From assembly GCA_018333525.1 (NCBI GenBank), contig JAGXTF010000117.1, forward strand, positions 1 to 52,984: 52,984 nt of DNA, given 5' to 3'. The notes under the pieces are model-generated. The model was not told the origin of the DNA. It did no database searches and saw nothing but the letters and a program-made list of their open reading frames with translations. Positions 24,330-33,195 of this stretch are shown here, piece after piece (within the stretch, counting starts at the first letter, position 1; each line of letters opens with the position of its first letter). This DNA comes from Bacteroidota bacterium. Its GTDB lineage: Bacteria > Bacteroidota > Bacteroidia > NS11-12g > UBA955. Both the position numbers and the translations under genes were made by a program.

Positions 24330-25451
24330 ATGGCAGGACTGTATATTCACATTCCCTTTTGCAGAAAGGCCTGCGTTTATTGTAATTTTCATTTTACAAT
24401 TCAACATCGCGGGATGCCTGAAATGACTGCTGCCATTGCGAAAGAAAGTGATCTGCGCAGCAATTTCTTTGAAGGCGAAGCATTGGAGACATTATACTTC
24501 GGAGGAGGAACGCCTTCTGCAGTTCCACACCAGGATATTGATTATCTGATTCGAAAAATGCGGGGCAATTTTGACATTCAGGACAATGCCGAAATTACGC
24601 TGGAAGCCAATCCGGAAGATGTAACTACCGAAAACCTGGATGCCTGGGCAAAATCAGGAGTCAACAGGCTAAGCATTGGCATTCAAAGCCTGCAGGATAA
24701 GGAATTGCAATGGATGAACCGCAACCACCACGCAGAAAGGGCAAGAAACTGCGTGGAAGATGCGCTAAAAGCGGGTATCCGATCTGTAAACGTGGATTTA
24801 ATTTATGGCTCTCCCCTATTGGACAATCATGACTGGAAATTAAATCTGGACTGGGCTTTTGGATGCGGGGCCGACCATATTTCGGCATACGGGCTTACCG
24901 TGGAACCCGGTACTTTATTATACAAAAAGGTGCAAAAGGCCGTGTTACCTGATGTGGATGAAAACATACAAGCAAGTCAGTATGAAATTTTATATCACAC
25001 GGCATTGCAACAGGGGTGGGACTTTTATGAGATCAGCAATCTGAGTAAGCCGGGCCATAGGGCAAAGCACAATTCCAATTACTGGAAAAATAAACCCTAT
25101 TTGGGTTTGGGCCCATCTGCACATAGTTTCACAGGAAAGCAAAGAAGTTGGAATGTTCGGGACAATAAAAAATATGTAGAGGCATTGGATCGGGGTGAAT
25201 TGCCATTGGAATCTGAGATACTTACTGAGAAGGACTTGTACAATGAATTTGTAATGACCCGATTGCGCATGTCGGAAGGTTTTGGATTAGAGGAATTGGA
25301 CTCATTCAAGATTTTGGCTCCAAAAAATTTTCAGGCAATTTTTTCTGAATGGCGAAGCCTGGGGTACCTCCAAGAAGATGCAAACAGGGTATCCCTTTCG
25401 CTCAAAGGCCGTCTAATCTGCGATACACTTACCACAGACTTGATGATTTGA
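24330..25451 (+). CDS. hemW: radical SAM heme chaperone HemW
   Basis: A 373-residue radical SAM protein. The 4Fe-4S cluster motif is CRKACVYC (Cys11, Cys15, Cys18). Other HemW features are LYFGGGTPSAV, ITLEANPEDVT, GVNRLSIGIQSLQD, SVNVDLIYGSP, HISAYGLTVEPGT, YEISNLSKPGHRAKHNSNYW and YLGLGPSAHSF. It lacks the extra Cys of coproporphyrinogen dehydrogenase HemN (CX3CX2CX1C), which favours a heme-binding chaperone over the oxidase. ATG 24330 is used. It is divergent from the Omp85-like operon. Confidence 0.93.
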   Translation: MAGLYIHIPFCRKACVYCNFHFTIQHRGMPEMTAAIAKESDLRSNFFEGEALETLYFGGGTPSAVPHQDIDYLIRKMRGNFDIQDNAEITLEANPEDVTTENLDAWAKSGVNRLSIGIQSLQDKELQWMNRNHHAERARNCVEDALKAGIRSVNVDLIYGSPLLDNHDWKLNLDWAFGCGADHISAYGLTVEPGTLLYKKVQKAVLPDVDENIQASQYEILYHTALQQGWDFYEISNLSKPGHRAKHNSNYWKNKPYLGLGPSAHSFTGKQRSWNVRDNKKYVEALDRGELPLESEILTEKDLYNEFVMTRLRMSEGFGLEELDSFKILAPKNFQAIFSEWRSLGYLQEDANRVSLSLKGRLICDTLTTDLMI

Positions 25452-25555
25452 AGACAGAGGACAAGCCTATGAGGGATGAATTCATTTTCTTTGTGAAGAA
25501 AATACCGGAGACTGTGCAACCATTATTCAGGGGGCACGACTAAAAGGTGTTGTGA

Positions 25556-26113
25556 GTGAGCATAATACACGAAATCATAGCGAAATGCAAAGCCGGGGAC
25601 AGGCATGCCCAGCAAGAGCTTTTCAGGCTTACAGGCCCGAAAATGCTGGCTTTTTGCAGGCGCTATTGCAAGTCGGACGACGATGCTCACGATGCACTTC
25701 AGGAAGGATTTATCAAAGTGTTTCATAGTTTGGAAAAATACAGGGGCGACAGCGCTCCCGAGACCTGGATGAGCCGTATTTTCATAAATACCGCAATAGA
25801 CCAATATAAAAAAGGTCAAACTTATGGAAACATGTTTGCCAGCCTTCCGGATGAAGTAGAACGGGAAGACGAAGTATATGATGAAGATTCTTTTCCCTGT
25901 AAGGCTACTGATATCCTTAGAATCATGGACACCATGCCCGAAGGCTACCGCGTAATATTCAACTTATACTGCCTGGAAAGTTACACCCACAGGCAGATTG
26001 CGGAACTTTTGGGCATTTCAGAAGGAACATCAAAATCCCAGTATGCCAGAGCGAAGAAATTTATTTACGACGCACTGGTAGCTAATAAAACCATAGTTGG
26101 AAAACGAATTTGA
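25556..26113 (+). CDS. ECF-type RNA polymerase sigma factor
   Basis: A 185-residue sigma-70 family factor. Region 2 is seen as RRYCKSDDDAHDALQEGFIKVFHSLEKY (~36-63) and the TWMSRIFINTAIDQYKK segment. A short acidic linker (EVEREDEVYDED) leads to region 4 with MPEGYRVIFNLYCLESYTH and the helix-turn-helix QIAELLGISEGTSKSQYARA. The start is GTG 25556. Its 3' end overlaps the next gene by 17 nt, so the two are coupled. The next gene encodes a membrane protein with a short cytoplasmic head that is likely the cognate anti-sigma factor. Confidence 0.93.
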   Translation: MSIIHEIIAKCKAGDRHAQQELFRLTGPKMLAFCRRYCKSDDDAHDALQEGFIKVFHSLEKYRGDSAPETWMSRIFINTAIDQYKKGQTYGNMFASLPDEVEREDEVYDEDSFPCKATDILRIMDTMPEGYRVIFNLYCLESYTHRQIAELLGISEGTSKSQYARAKKFIYDALVANKTIVGKRI

Positions 26114-27572
26114 CCATATAGAAGATTCAATACGCAAAGGCTTTGATGGCTTTGAGTTGCCGGTTTCGGATACCGACTGGTCGCGTATTGCAGCTGCTAT
26201 GGAAAAAGGCGCTTCTGTGAAACCAGTAGTATGGTGGAAGCGGAAAACCAACAAACGTTTGTTGACTGCCGGTATTTTACTGTTATTTATTTCAGGTATC
26301 ATTTATTGGTTAAGCAACGAAAACACCACCAAAAACATCCATACCAATGAGATGCAAAGAGTGGAAAAAGATAAAGGCGTGGAAAGGCAGGCACCTGCAG
26401 CTTCCGGAGAAAATGGCAAGGAAAGGAATGTCACTGAAGGGGAGGTAACCGGTGGCAATCCTTCCGGACCATCCACCGCTATTCAGTCTCCAAATACAGA
26501 TGCCGGCAGTGACCAACCGAATAAAACCGGAAGGCAAAACCGCCAGAATTCGGGTGGGGTAAATCCAATCCATATCGCCAATGACAATCCGGGCGACGGG
26601 AACCCAAATACAAATCCGGCAAATCCCGAAGGAAGCAGCGGATCTCAGGGAACAGTTCAAAATCCGTCTGCAAATACCAACGGCGTTGAAATTGCTCCGG
26701 ATTTTCAATGGCTTCCGGGTAAAGGATTAAAAGTGGAAGAATTGGCATACAACACCTCAGATTTGGTGGTGCTGCCCATGTTGATTGACCCTGTGGTGAA
26801 GAATAAAATCAAACCTCCTACCCCACCGGTGACGCTTCCATTTTATGTGGGCCTGCAAACTACTTATGCGCCGGGTAATTTAAAATTGGGAAATAGCAAT
26901 GTGTTATGGACCAATGTGAAGGATGTAAACGGCAAATTCTCTGCGGTAAACCTCAGGCTAGACGCTGGTGTGATGTTTGGCAATCAGGATTGGAAATTTA
27001 CAGTAGGCGGAGCATTTGAAGGCACTGCTTTACAAGATAAAAAACGAGATTCCATTGTAATCCAGGTAGCAGACCGTTTCTTATCATATCAAGACACGCA
27101 TGGCACCACCTTATATTATCTTGCAATACGCTGGCATGATTCTGTTATCTATATCAATAATGGGCCAAAAATGATATGGGCGGAATTGCCAATTGGATTT
27201 AATCGTTCATTCCAATATCAAAAAGATTTAAAAATAAACTTTGGTTTTACTTTTAATCCCGGCATAATGCTCAATGGCTCTGGAAATATTTCAAGTCCAT
27301 TTGTTTACCGGGCTGGCAGTGAATGGGATTATGTGCATGGAATTAAAAATGCAGATACCACAACTATGGTAATTGCTGCAAACCCTTATTTGAATAAATA
27401 CCGGTTAGGTAGCGGAATCCAACTGGGAATTGAAAAGGAAATGGGCTATTGGAACTGGGCCATTCAGGCGCAAACCAGATATTATTTTACTCCTGTTTGG
27501 AAAACAGGGGTACCTATTAAACAGAATACATTACAGTATGGTATAAATTTACGGTTGGGCTTCAAGATCTAA
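26097..27572 (+). CDS. predicted dual-membrane-spanning anti-sigma factor with C-terminal beta-barrel
   Basis: A 491-residue protein with four parts. Residues 1-50 are a small cytoplasmic head (DSIRKGFDGFELPVSDTDW, like anti-sigma heads of Bacteroidota). Residues ~54-72 form one membrane helix (LLTAGILLLFISGIIYWL). Residues ~75-245 are a disordered Asn/Gly/Pro/Ser-rich linker long enough to cross the periplasm. Residues ~247-491 alternate in the manner of an 8-strand outer-membrane barrel (FYVGLQTTYAPG ... YGINLRLGF, ending KI). This matches the Dma architecture described in Bacteroides thetaiotaomicron, where one protein links the outer membrane to a sigma factor. The start is TTG 26097, inside the sigma gene. 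The function is inferred from architecture and overlap. Confidence 0.78.
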   Translation: MENEFDHIEDSIRKGFDGFELPVSDTDWSRIAAAMEKGASVKPVVWWKRKTNKRLLTAGILLLFISGIIYWLSNENTTKNIHTNEMQRVEKDKGVERQAPAASGENGKERNVTEGEVTGGNPSGPSTAIQSPNTDAGSDQPNKTGRQNRQNSGGVNPIHIANDNPGDGNPNTNPANPEGSSGSQGTVQNPSANTNGVEIAPDFQWLPGKGLKVEELAYNTSDLVVLPMLIDPVVKNKIKPPTPPVTLPFYVGLQTTYAPGNLKLGNSNVLWTNVKDVNGKFSAVNLRLDAGVMFGNQDWKFTVGGAFEGTALQDKKRDSIVIQVADRFLSYQDTHGTTLYYLAIRWHDSVIYINNGPKMIWAELPIGFNRSFQYQKDLKINFGFTFNPGIMLNGSGNISSPFVYRAGSEWDYVHGIKNADTTTMVIAANPYLNKYRLGSGIQLGIEKEMGYWNWAIQAQTRYYFTPVWKTGVPIKQNTLQYGINLRLGFKI

Positions 27573-27576
27573 AAAA

Positions 27577-30096
27577 ATGAGAGGAATTTTACGAAATATT
27601 GCGTCCCTGGGAATCTTTATCTGCGCTGCCTTGCCGCTGAAGTCGCAGATATTGATACCGGAAGAATTGCAGGCTGCAAGCAATCTTACATTATTGCAAT
27701 CCGCGGGAAACAGACTTTGGGTGGTACAACCGGTAGCAGAAAACTCCGGTGTAATTACCTATTCACTTGCTTATAAACTCAGTGGCGTATGGAAAAGATT
27801 ACCTGCTTTTAAACTGGTGGCGCAAATCAATTCAAAAAGCATTGAATTTACAGATATTGAATTGTATAATAATCGCATTTATTTGTCGGGAAATTTTACA
27901 GATCCCAATACCAAAAACAATTGTTTGATGGTATTTGATATTACAACCCAAACCTGGCATTCAGACCGGTTATATTATGCTGGCGGCGGATCAACTGTTA
28001 CTACCATTACATCTCTTACACTCGCAAATGATGCCCTTTTTATGGGAGGAAATTTTATTATGGCGGGCGCAACGAAAGCTAATTTTTTAGCGAAAATTAT
28101 TAAAAATGATCTCTTCCCTGTAAAAATTAAAACTTCTGTTGGAGCAAATGCACCTGTAATTGCAATGGAATCCGATTCCACCCAAAAAGTTATTTATATA
28201 TCCGGAATATTCAGAAATATTCTCGGAATGACATCCACCGGATTTTCCATATACAGACCGCAGGATTCCACATTTTTAACATCGCCAGTAAGCAGTGGTA
28301 CTTTGGTTATTCGCATGCGCAATATCGGATCGAAACTTTTGTTCTATTCCGAGGATTCTTCTAATAAAGAAAAGAAGATATTTTTTATGGAAAATAATTC
28401 TGTGTTAACCAGAGCAGCAGGTATTGATAGTTTATATTCTGTTACGAATATTTTCAGCAATAAAGGCAATTATTATTTCAGCGGAGAAGCACAGGCGGAG
28501 TTGGATGTCAGGGCATACGGCATATTTAGAATTTCCACTATCAACAAAACTGAGAGATTATACAGGCAATTCTATAAAGTTTTTAAAGCCGAAGGTTTTG
28601 AAGGAAATATATATGTATATGGATATTTTGTGCGGTTATTCACAAATGCAAGTATTGCAGAAAATTTTAATCTCGCCAGAATTGAAGACAATTTCAAGCG
28701 CTTTTATGGACGGGTATTTCAGGATAATAGCCCCGATGGAAAATACCAGGCTTCTACGGACAAACTCGCAGGCGGAAATAGCGTTAATGTATATGCCAAT
28801 GGTAGTTTTCAGTTTACCATTCCGGTAGAAAAAAATGGATACTTTTCATTTATTATTCCCACTAAAAATGCTATAGTTTTTAAGGCGATTGTTGAGAAAA
28901 CCCCTGAATTAAAAACCATATCCAACTATATGTTCCGTTCCGATACTTTTAACGAACGTGTTGTTGATTTTCCGGTGCAATATTTAAGCAGCAGCTACAA
29001 CAATGTACGTGTAAGAGTAACAGCGGCCGCAGGCTGGCAAATTCGTAAAGATACCAGCGAATTATATGTGATACGCGTGGTGAATACCGGACTGGTTGCC
29101 GCACAACCGGATATTACCCTTTCGGTAAATGGAAAAATTCAGGCCATACAATCCGATCCTGCGCCATTTCAAATTGACCCCGGACAAAGTACCAAACTTA
29201 CCTGGAAATTAAGCAAAGCCATTTTACCGGGAGAGGAAAGTTCCATTATGGTAAAATTAACTGCCCCTTCTACAGATTTCACCAATAATGACCATCTGGA
29301 TTTCAATGCCGGAATTGCCAATTTTACGGATAATTATCCTGCAGATAATACTGACACCTTACAACAAACTGTAATCTCCTCTTTAGATGCCAATTCTAAA
29401 TTTCAGTATCCGGAAATTCCAAGCGGTGAGAATTTTGCATGGCTGGATCCCAACGCAGGAAAAATCGAATATATCATACGGTTTACCAATATTACTACAG
29501 ATACCATTGGAACTGTAGTAGTTCGGGACACCATTTCCACACCGGATTACGTTACATATATTCAGGAAACCGGTGCCAGTCACCCTTATTCCAGACTGGT
29601 TTACACCACCCCATATTTGCCAAACAAAGTGATTGTGGCATATACATTTTCCAATCTGACATTAACTCCCAATCCTCTGGGCAACTCCGAGTTACTGACC
29701 AGCTCTGGCTATATTGGTTTCCGTCTTGGATTAAAACCCATGCTAGCCTCTGGTACTGATTTAGCCAATCGGGCTTGCATATATCTGGGTACAGAAGAAC
29801 CCATTATGACAAAAACAGTGAATGCCAAAGTTGCTACGCTTGGAATCAAGAATATCACCCATAAGCAAACCAAGAATATATATCCCAATCCGTTTGACAA
29901 TACGCTATACTTTGAAGGCAGTGAAGCAGGTGAAATATTCTCATTGTATGATATGCAGGGAAAGAAATTGGTGGAATCTGTGGTAAGTGACAATAAAATT
30001 GATCTGGAGAATCTGAATCTTACTTCAGGAATTTACATGTGGACCAGCAGAACCAGAAGCGGAGAAGTATTTTCCGGCCTGGTATCAAAAAAATAA
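27577..30096 (+). CDS. secreted T9SS type A cargo with propeller-like repeats
   Basis: An 839-residue exported protein. A signal peptide (~1-24, ALPLKSQ) is followed by beta-rich repeats to ~430 of the form (I/L)(Y/F)(L/M)(S/G)GNF (IYLSGNFTDPNTKNN, LFMGGNFIMAGATKAN, IYISGIFRNILG, YYFSGEAQAELD), as in propeller-type proteins. A CARDB-like segment (~470-575; VVNTGLVAAQPDITLSVNG) and a DUF11/DUF7619-like domain (~590-750; IEYIIRFTNITTDTIGTVVV) come next. The type A sorting domain starts at IYPNPFDNTLYFEG. It begins 5 nt after the beta-barrel anti-sigma gene, so it belongs to the same operon. No enzyme site was seen. Confidence 0.85.
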   Translation: MRGILRNIASLGIFICAALPLKSQILIPEELQAASNLTLLQSAGNRLWVVQPVAENSGVITYSLAYKLSGVWKRLPAFKLVAQINSKSIEFTDIELYNNRIYLSGNFTDPNTKNNCLMVFDITTQTWHSDRLYYAGGGSTVTTITSLTLANDALFMGGNFIMAGATKANFLAKIIKNDLFPVKIKTSVGANAPVIAMESDSTQKVIYISGIFRNILGMTSTGFSIYRPQDSTFLTSPVSSGTLVIRMRNIGSKLLFYSEDSSNKEKKIFFMENNSVLTRAAGIDSLYSVTNIFSNKGNYYFSGEAQAELDVRAYGIFRISTINKTERLYRQFYKVFKAEGFEGNIYVYGYFVRLFTNASIAENFNLARIEDNFKRFYGRVFQDNSPDGKYQASTDKLAGGNSVNVYANGSFQFTIPVEKNGYFSFIIPTKNAIVFKAIVEKTPELKTISNYMFRSDTFNERVVDFPVQYLSSSYNNVRVRVTAAAGWQIRKDTSELYVIRVVNTGLVAAQPDITLSVNGKIQAIQSDPAPFQIDPGQSTKLTWKLSKAILPGEESSIMVKLTAPSTDFTNNDHLDFNAGIANFTDNYPADNTDTLQQTVISSLDANSKFQYPEIPSGENFAWLDPNAGKIEYIIRFTNITTDTIGTVVVRDTISTPDYVTYIQETGASHPYSRLVYTTPYLPNKVIVAYTFSNLTLTPNPLGNSELLTSSGYIGFRLGLKPMLASGTDLANRACIYLGTEEPIMTKTVNAKVATLGIKNITHKQTKNIYPNPFDNTLYFEGSEAGEIFSLYDMQGKKLVESVVSDNKIDLENLNLTSGIYMWTSRTRSGEVFSGLVSKK

Positions 30097-30155
30097 AAAA
30101 CCAATGCAACTAATTGAAGATTTACAAGACAAATACTAAAAGGACTAAAATTACT

Positions 30156-33068
30156 ATGAAAAGAATATACAAATTTTTACTGGCGATTATTATGGTGGCA
30201 GCCACAGCGGCCGGTTCGCAGGTGAAAGCCCAAACCAATTATAACGGGTTTGAGTTTTCCGCCAAATGCCTCACTGTTTCCCTTTGGGCAACAGATAAGC
30301 GCGCGTATGACAGTTGCGCAATGGTGAAATACACCTTAAACAACACTTATGTTATGGGCGCTAAGGCCAGTTACACATTCCCTAGTGCAGGAACCTATAC
30401 GGTTTGCATGAAGATTTTAGACACCTGTAAAAAGTGGGATACTTCGGTTTGCAAAACCATCACTGTAAAGAATTGCTGTAATTGGTCCGGAATCGGATTT
30501 TCCTATTCCAACAAATGCCGGGCATACACTTTTGAAGGAAACAACTCCAACGGTTGCCTGAAATACCAGTTTTACACCATGGTAAACGGTTCTGTAGTTA
30601 CTTTAAAAGCAGGAAGGGTTGCTACCTATACTTACAGTACCAGTGGAAGTTATTATGTAAAAATGGTTGTGCAGGATACCTGTAACAAATGTGATACTGC
30701 AATTTATCAATATGTTAAAGTGGATTGCAATCCATGCAGTTTAAACCCTGAATTTACTTTCAAATACGATTGCTTCAAATACAAATTTGTAGCTACCAAT
30801 ACCATTTCAGGAGCTACTTATTACTGGAGTTTTGGCGATGGTTCAACAGGCAGTGGTGTTGATGCAACCCATACCTACCTGAAAAACGGAGTTTACAAAA
30901 TCTGTCTGGTAATGAAATGGAAAGATCCCCATACCGGTGATGAATGTAAAAAAGAAGTTTGTAAAGAAATAAAAGTTAGTTGTGGAAGCGGATGCGACCT
31001 GAAAGGCGACTTCAAATACACCACCAGCGGTGGATATGCGAAATTTTATGCCTACAGCAATACCGGTTATTATTACGAGTGGAGTTTTGGTGACGGTACT
31101 TACGGAGTAGGTAAAGACCCTTACCACCAGTACAAAAAACCCGGTACTTATACCGTATGTGTGAAGATCTACGACAAATCGAAAAAATGCAGTATTAAAA
31201 TCTGCAAAACTATTGTGATTGAAGAGCCGTGCAGCGTTCGTGCAACCTTCACCTGGCTGGAAGGTTCAGGCGGAAATGTGAAATTTGGTGCACTAAGTTA
31301 TGGCGGTTATAAATATGTTTGGGATTATGGGGATGGTTCTACCGGCAGCGGCCAGTACAGCGACCACACCTATTCCAAACCAGGTACGTACAAAGTTTGC
31401 CTTACCGTATATTCTAAAAGCGGAAAATGTAAAACAACCATTTGCAAATCTGTAAAAGTAGGTGGCGGTACAAGTAGCAGATGCAACTGGGCAGCTAAAG
31501 GTGCAGGTTGGGGTTATTCCATAGTTTGTCCGAAACTCTATTTAGAAGCTAAAAATCTGGATAATGGTTCCAACTGTATCAAATACTATTGGGGAATTAC
31601 ACCTGCAAATACCAACCAAACAACTTATTTCACCGGACGTGTTCAGGGTATCACATTCTCCAGCAATGGAACATATAATGTGTGCCTGAAATTGGTGGAT
31701 TCATGCCACAAATGCGATACCGTAATTTGCAAAACCATTACCATCAACTGCAATGATAAATGCAACCTGCCAGGTGGCTGGACCCAAAGCAACAAATGCA
31801 GAGATTTTACCTTTAGTGGAAATAGTGTAATAGATAAAAACGGAACCACCTATTCCAACCCTTGTCACAAATACTCCTGGAGTTTTGGTGACGGCACTTA
31901 CGGTTCAGGAAAATATGTAACACACAGCTATGCAAAAACCGGTATTTACAAGGTTTGCATGAAAGTGATTGATACTTGCCTGAAATGCGATACCATAATC
32001 TGCAGAGAAATCAAAGTTGAATGTGCAGACAGTAGTAAGTGCGACTGGAGTTGGGCCAAATTATACTCCTCCATTTCCTGTAATGTGGTTGGTCTTGGAG
32101 TGAGTGCCCCGTCCAGTAATGCAGGTTGCTACAAATACACCTATACATTGGGTAACACCAGTGGTTCTACTTCAGACAACAGGTATGCGAAATATACCTT
32201 TACTACTAAAGGAACATACACCATCTGCGTGAAGATTCAGGATACCTGTCACAATTGCGATACGGTACTTTGCACATCAGTAACCATCAGTTGTCTCCCA
32301 ACCAAATGCGATTGGAGCAAAGCAGGATTTGGCAGTTCCAACAAATGCAGGGATTACACATTCGAAGCAAATAACCTTTACAATGGCTGTGTGAAATATT
32401 CATGGAGCATCGCCGGCACACTAGCAGGTACCGGAAGATTGATGACCCACTCGTTCAGCAAAACCGGAACCTATTATGTCTGCCTGAAAATGATAGATAC
32501 CTGCAACAAATGCGATACTGTAATTTGTCAGTACATTAAAGTAGATTGCAACCCTTGCAGTGCAACAGCGAAATTCACAATAGACAGCGTAAGCAAGTCC
32601 GGTGTGGTTTATCTGACCAATGGCAGCACAGGCGGATACTATTATGTTTGGGATTTTGGTGACAGCACTTACAGCTACCTGCAAAACCCGGGAAAACATG
32701 CATATTCTAACAGCAGTACCAGAAAAATTTGCCTCACCGTTTATGATAGTTTGAAAACCTGCAGCACTACTTATTGTGTAACAGTCCAAATTGTGAAGAG
32801 CAGAAATTCTGCATCGGTTGCAAACGTCAATGTAATGCCAAACGTGAGCATATTCCCGAACCCGGCTTCTGATTATTTCAATATAAGTGTAGCCGGAATG
32901 AAAGCGGAATACGAGGTGTTGAATTTACAGGGACAAGTAATCCAAAATGGTACAGTCCAAAACGAAACAACTGTGTCTACCCAAAGTTGGGCTGAAGGTA
33001 TTTACCTGATTAAAACCAGGGCCAACGGTACACAGAACACAACCCGACTGGTTGTGGTAAGACAATAA
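30156..33068 (+). CDS. cysteine-rich PKD-module repeat protein with T9SS type A sorting domain
   Basis: A 970-residue exported protein. A signal peptide (MKRIYKFLLAIIMVAATAAG to VKAQ) is followed by ten tandem modules of about 80-95 residues, then a type A T9SS domain (SIFPNPASDYFNISVAG to the end). Five or more modules show PKD signatures such as YYWSFGDGSTGSG and HTYLKNGVYKICL. Most end in a cysteine pattern DTCxKCDTxIC...I.V.C, and the protein has about 60 cysteines. Such content suggests disulfide-braced modules outside the cell. ATG 30156 is chosen; an upstream in-frame TTG at 30114 has no signal-like sequence. It is the last gene of the sigma-factor operon, 59 nt after the previous stop. 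Likely a surface filament, adhesin or coat protein. Confidence 0.88.
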   Translation: MKRIYKFLLAIIMVAATAAGSQVKAQTNYNGFEFSAKCLTVSLWATDKRAYDSCAMVKYTLNNTYVMGAKASYTFPSAGTYTVCMKILDTCKKWDTSVCKTITVKNCCNWSGIGFSYSNKCRAYTFEGNNSNGCLKYQFYTMVNGSVVTLKAGRVATYTYSTSGSYYVKMVVQDTCNKCDTAIYQYVKVDCNPCSLNPEFTFKYDCFKYKFVATNTISGATYYWSFGDGSTGSGVDATHTYLKNGVYKICLVMKWKDPHTGDECKKEVCKEIKVSCGSGCDLKGDFKYTTSGGYAKFYAYSNTGYYYEWSFGDGTYGVGKDPYHQYKKPGTYTVCVKIYDKSKKCSIKICKTIVIEEPCSVRATFTWLEGSGGNVKFGALSYGGYKYVWDYGDGSTGSGQYSDHTYSKPGTYKVCLTVYSKSGKCKTTICKSVKVGGGTSSRCNWAAKGAGWGYSIVCPKLYLEAKNLDNGSNCIKYYWGITPANTNQTTYFTGRVQGITFSSNGTYNVCLKLVDSCHKCDTVICKTITINCNDKCNLPGGWTQSNKCRDFTFSGNSVIDKNGTTYSNPCHKYSWSFGDGTYGSGKYVTHSYAKTGIYKVCMKVIDTCLKCDTIICREIKVECADSSKCDWSWAKLYSSISCNVVGLGVSAPSSNAGCYKYTYTLGNTSGSTSDNRYAKYTFTTKGTYTICVKIQDTCHNCDTVLCTSVTISCLPTKCDWSKAGFGSSNKCRDYTFEANNLYNGCVKYSWSIAGTLAGTGRLMTHSFSKTGTYYVCLKMIDTCNKCDTVICQYIKVDCNPCSATAKFTIDSVSKSGVVYLTNGSTGGYYYVWDFGDSTYSYLQNPGKHAYSNSSTRKICLTVYDSLKTCSTTYCVTVQIVKSRNSASVANVNVMPNVSIFPNPASDYFNISVAGMKAEYEVLNLQGQVIQNGTVQNETTVSTQSWAEGIYLIKTRANGTQNTTRLVVVRQ

Positions 33069-33105
33069 GGCGGGCACAAGACCACTTTATTAAACTCTCA
33101 TTTAG

Positions 33106-33136
33106 AAGCCGCTTATCGATGATAAGCGGCTTTTTT
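33106..33136 (+). terminator. rho-independent terminator of the sigma-factor operon
   Basis: A 12-bp perfect stem AAGCCGCTTATC/GATAAGCGGCTT with a 3-nt loop and a T run, 40 nt after the PKD-protein stop. Confidence 0.93.
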
Positions 33137-33172
33137 GTGCCTTTTACTTTCATCGGAAGCAGAAAATTGGAG

Positions 33173-33180
33173 TAACTTTG
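33173..33180 (+). promoter_or_regulatory. TAACTTTG -7 promoter box of the universal stress protein
   Basis: Exact TAnnTTTG match with 15 nt to ATG 33196. It contains the TTG that would otherwise extend the gene upstream, which settles the start. Confidence 0.65.
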
Positions 33181-33195
33181 CGGCGGAAAACATTT

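Noticed and set aside
30720-33000. Repeat-rich DNA as a possible CRISPR or satellite
   Set aside because: The periodicity comes from protein modules in one open frame; there are no identical short repeats with unique spacers.
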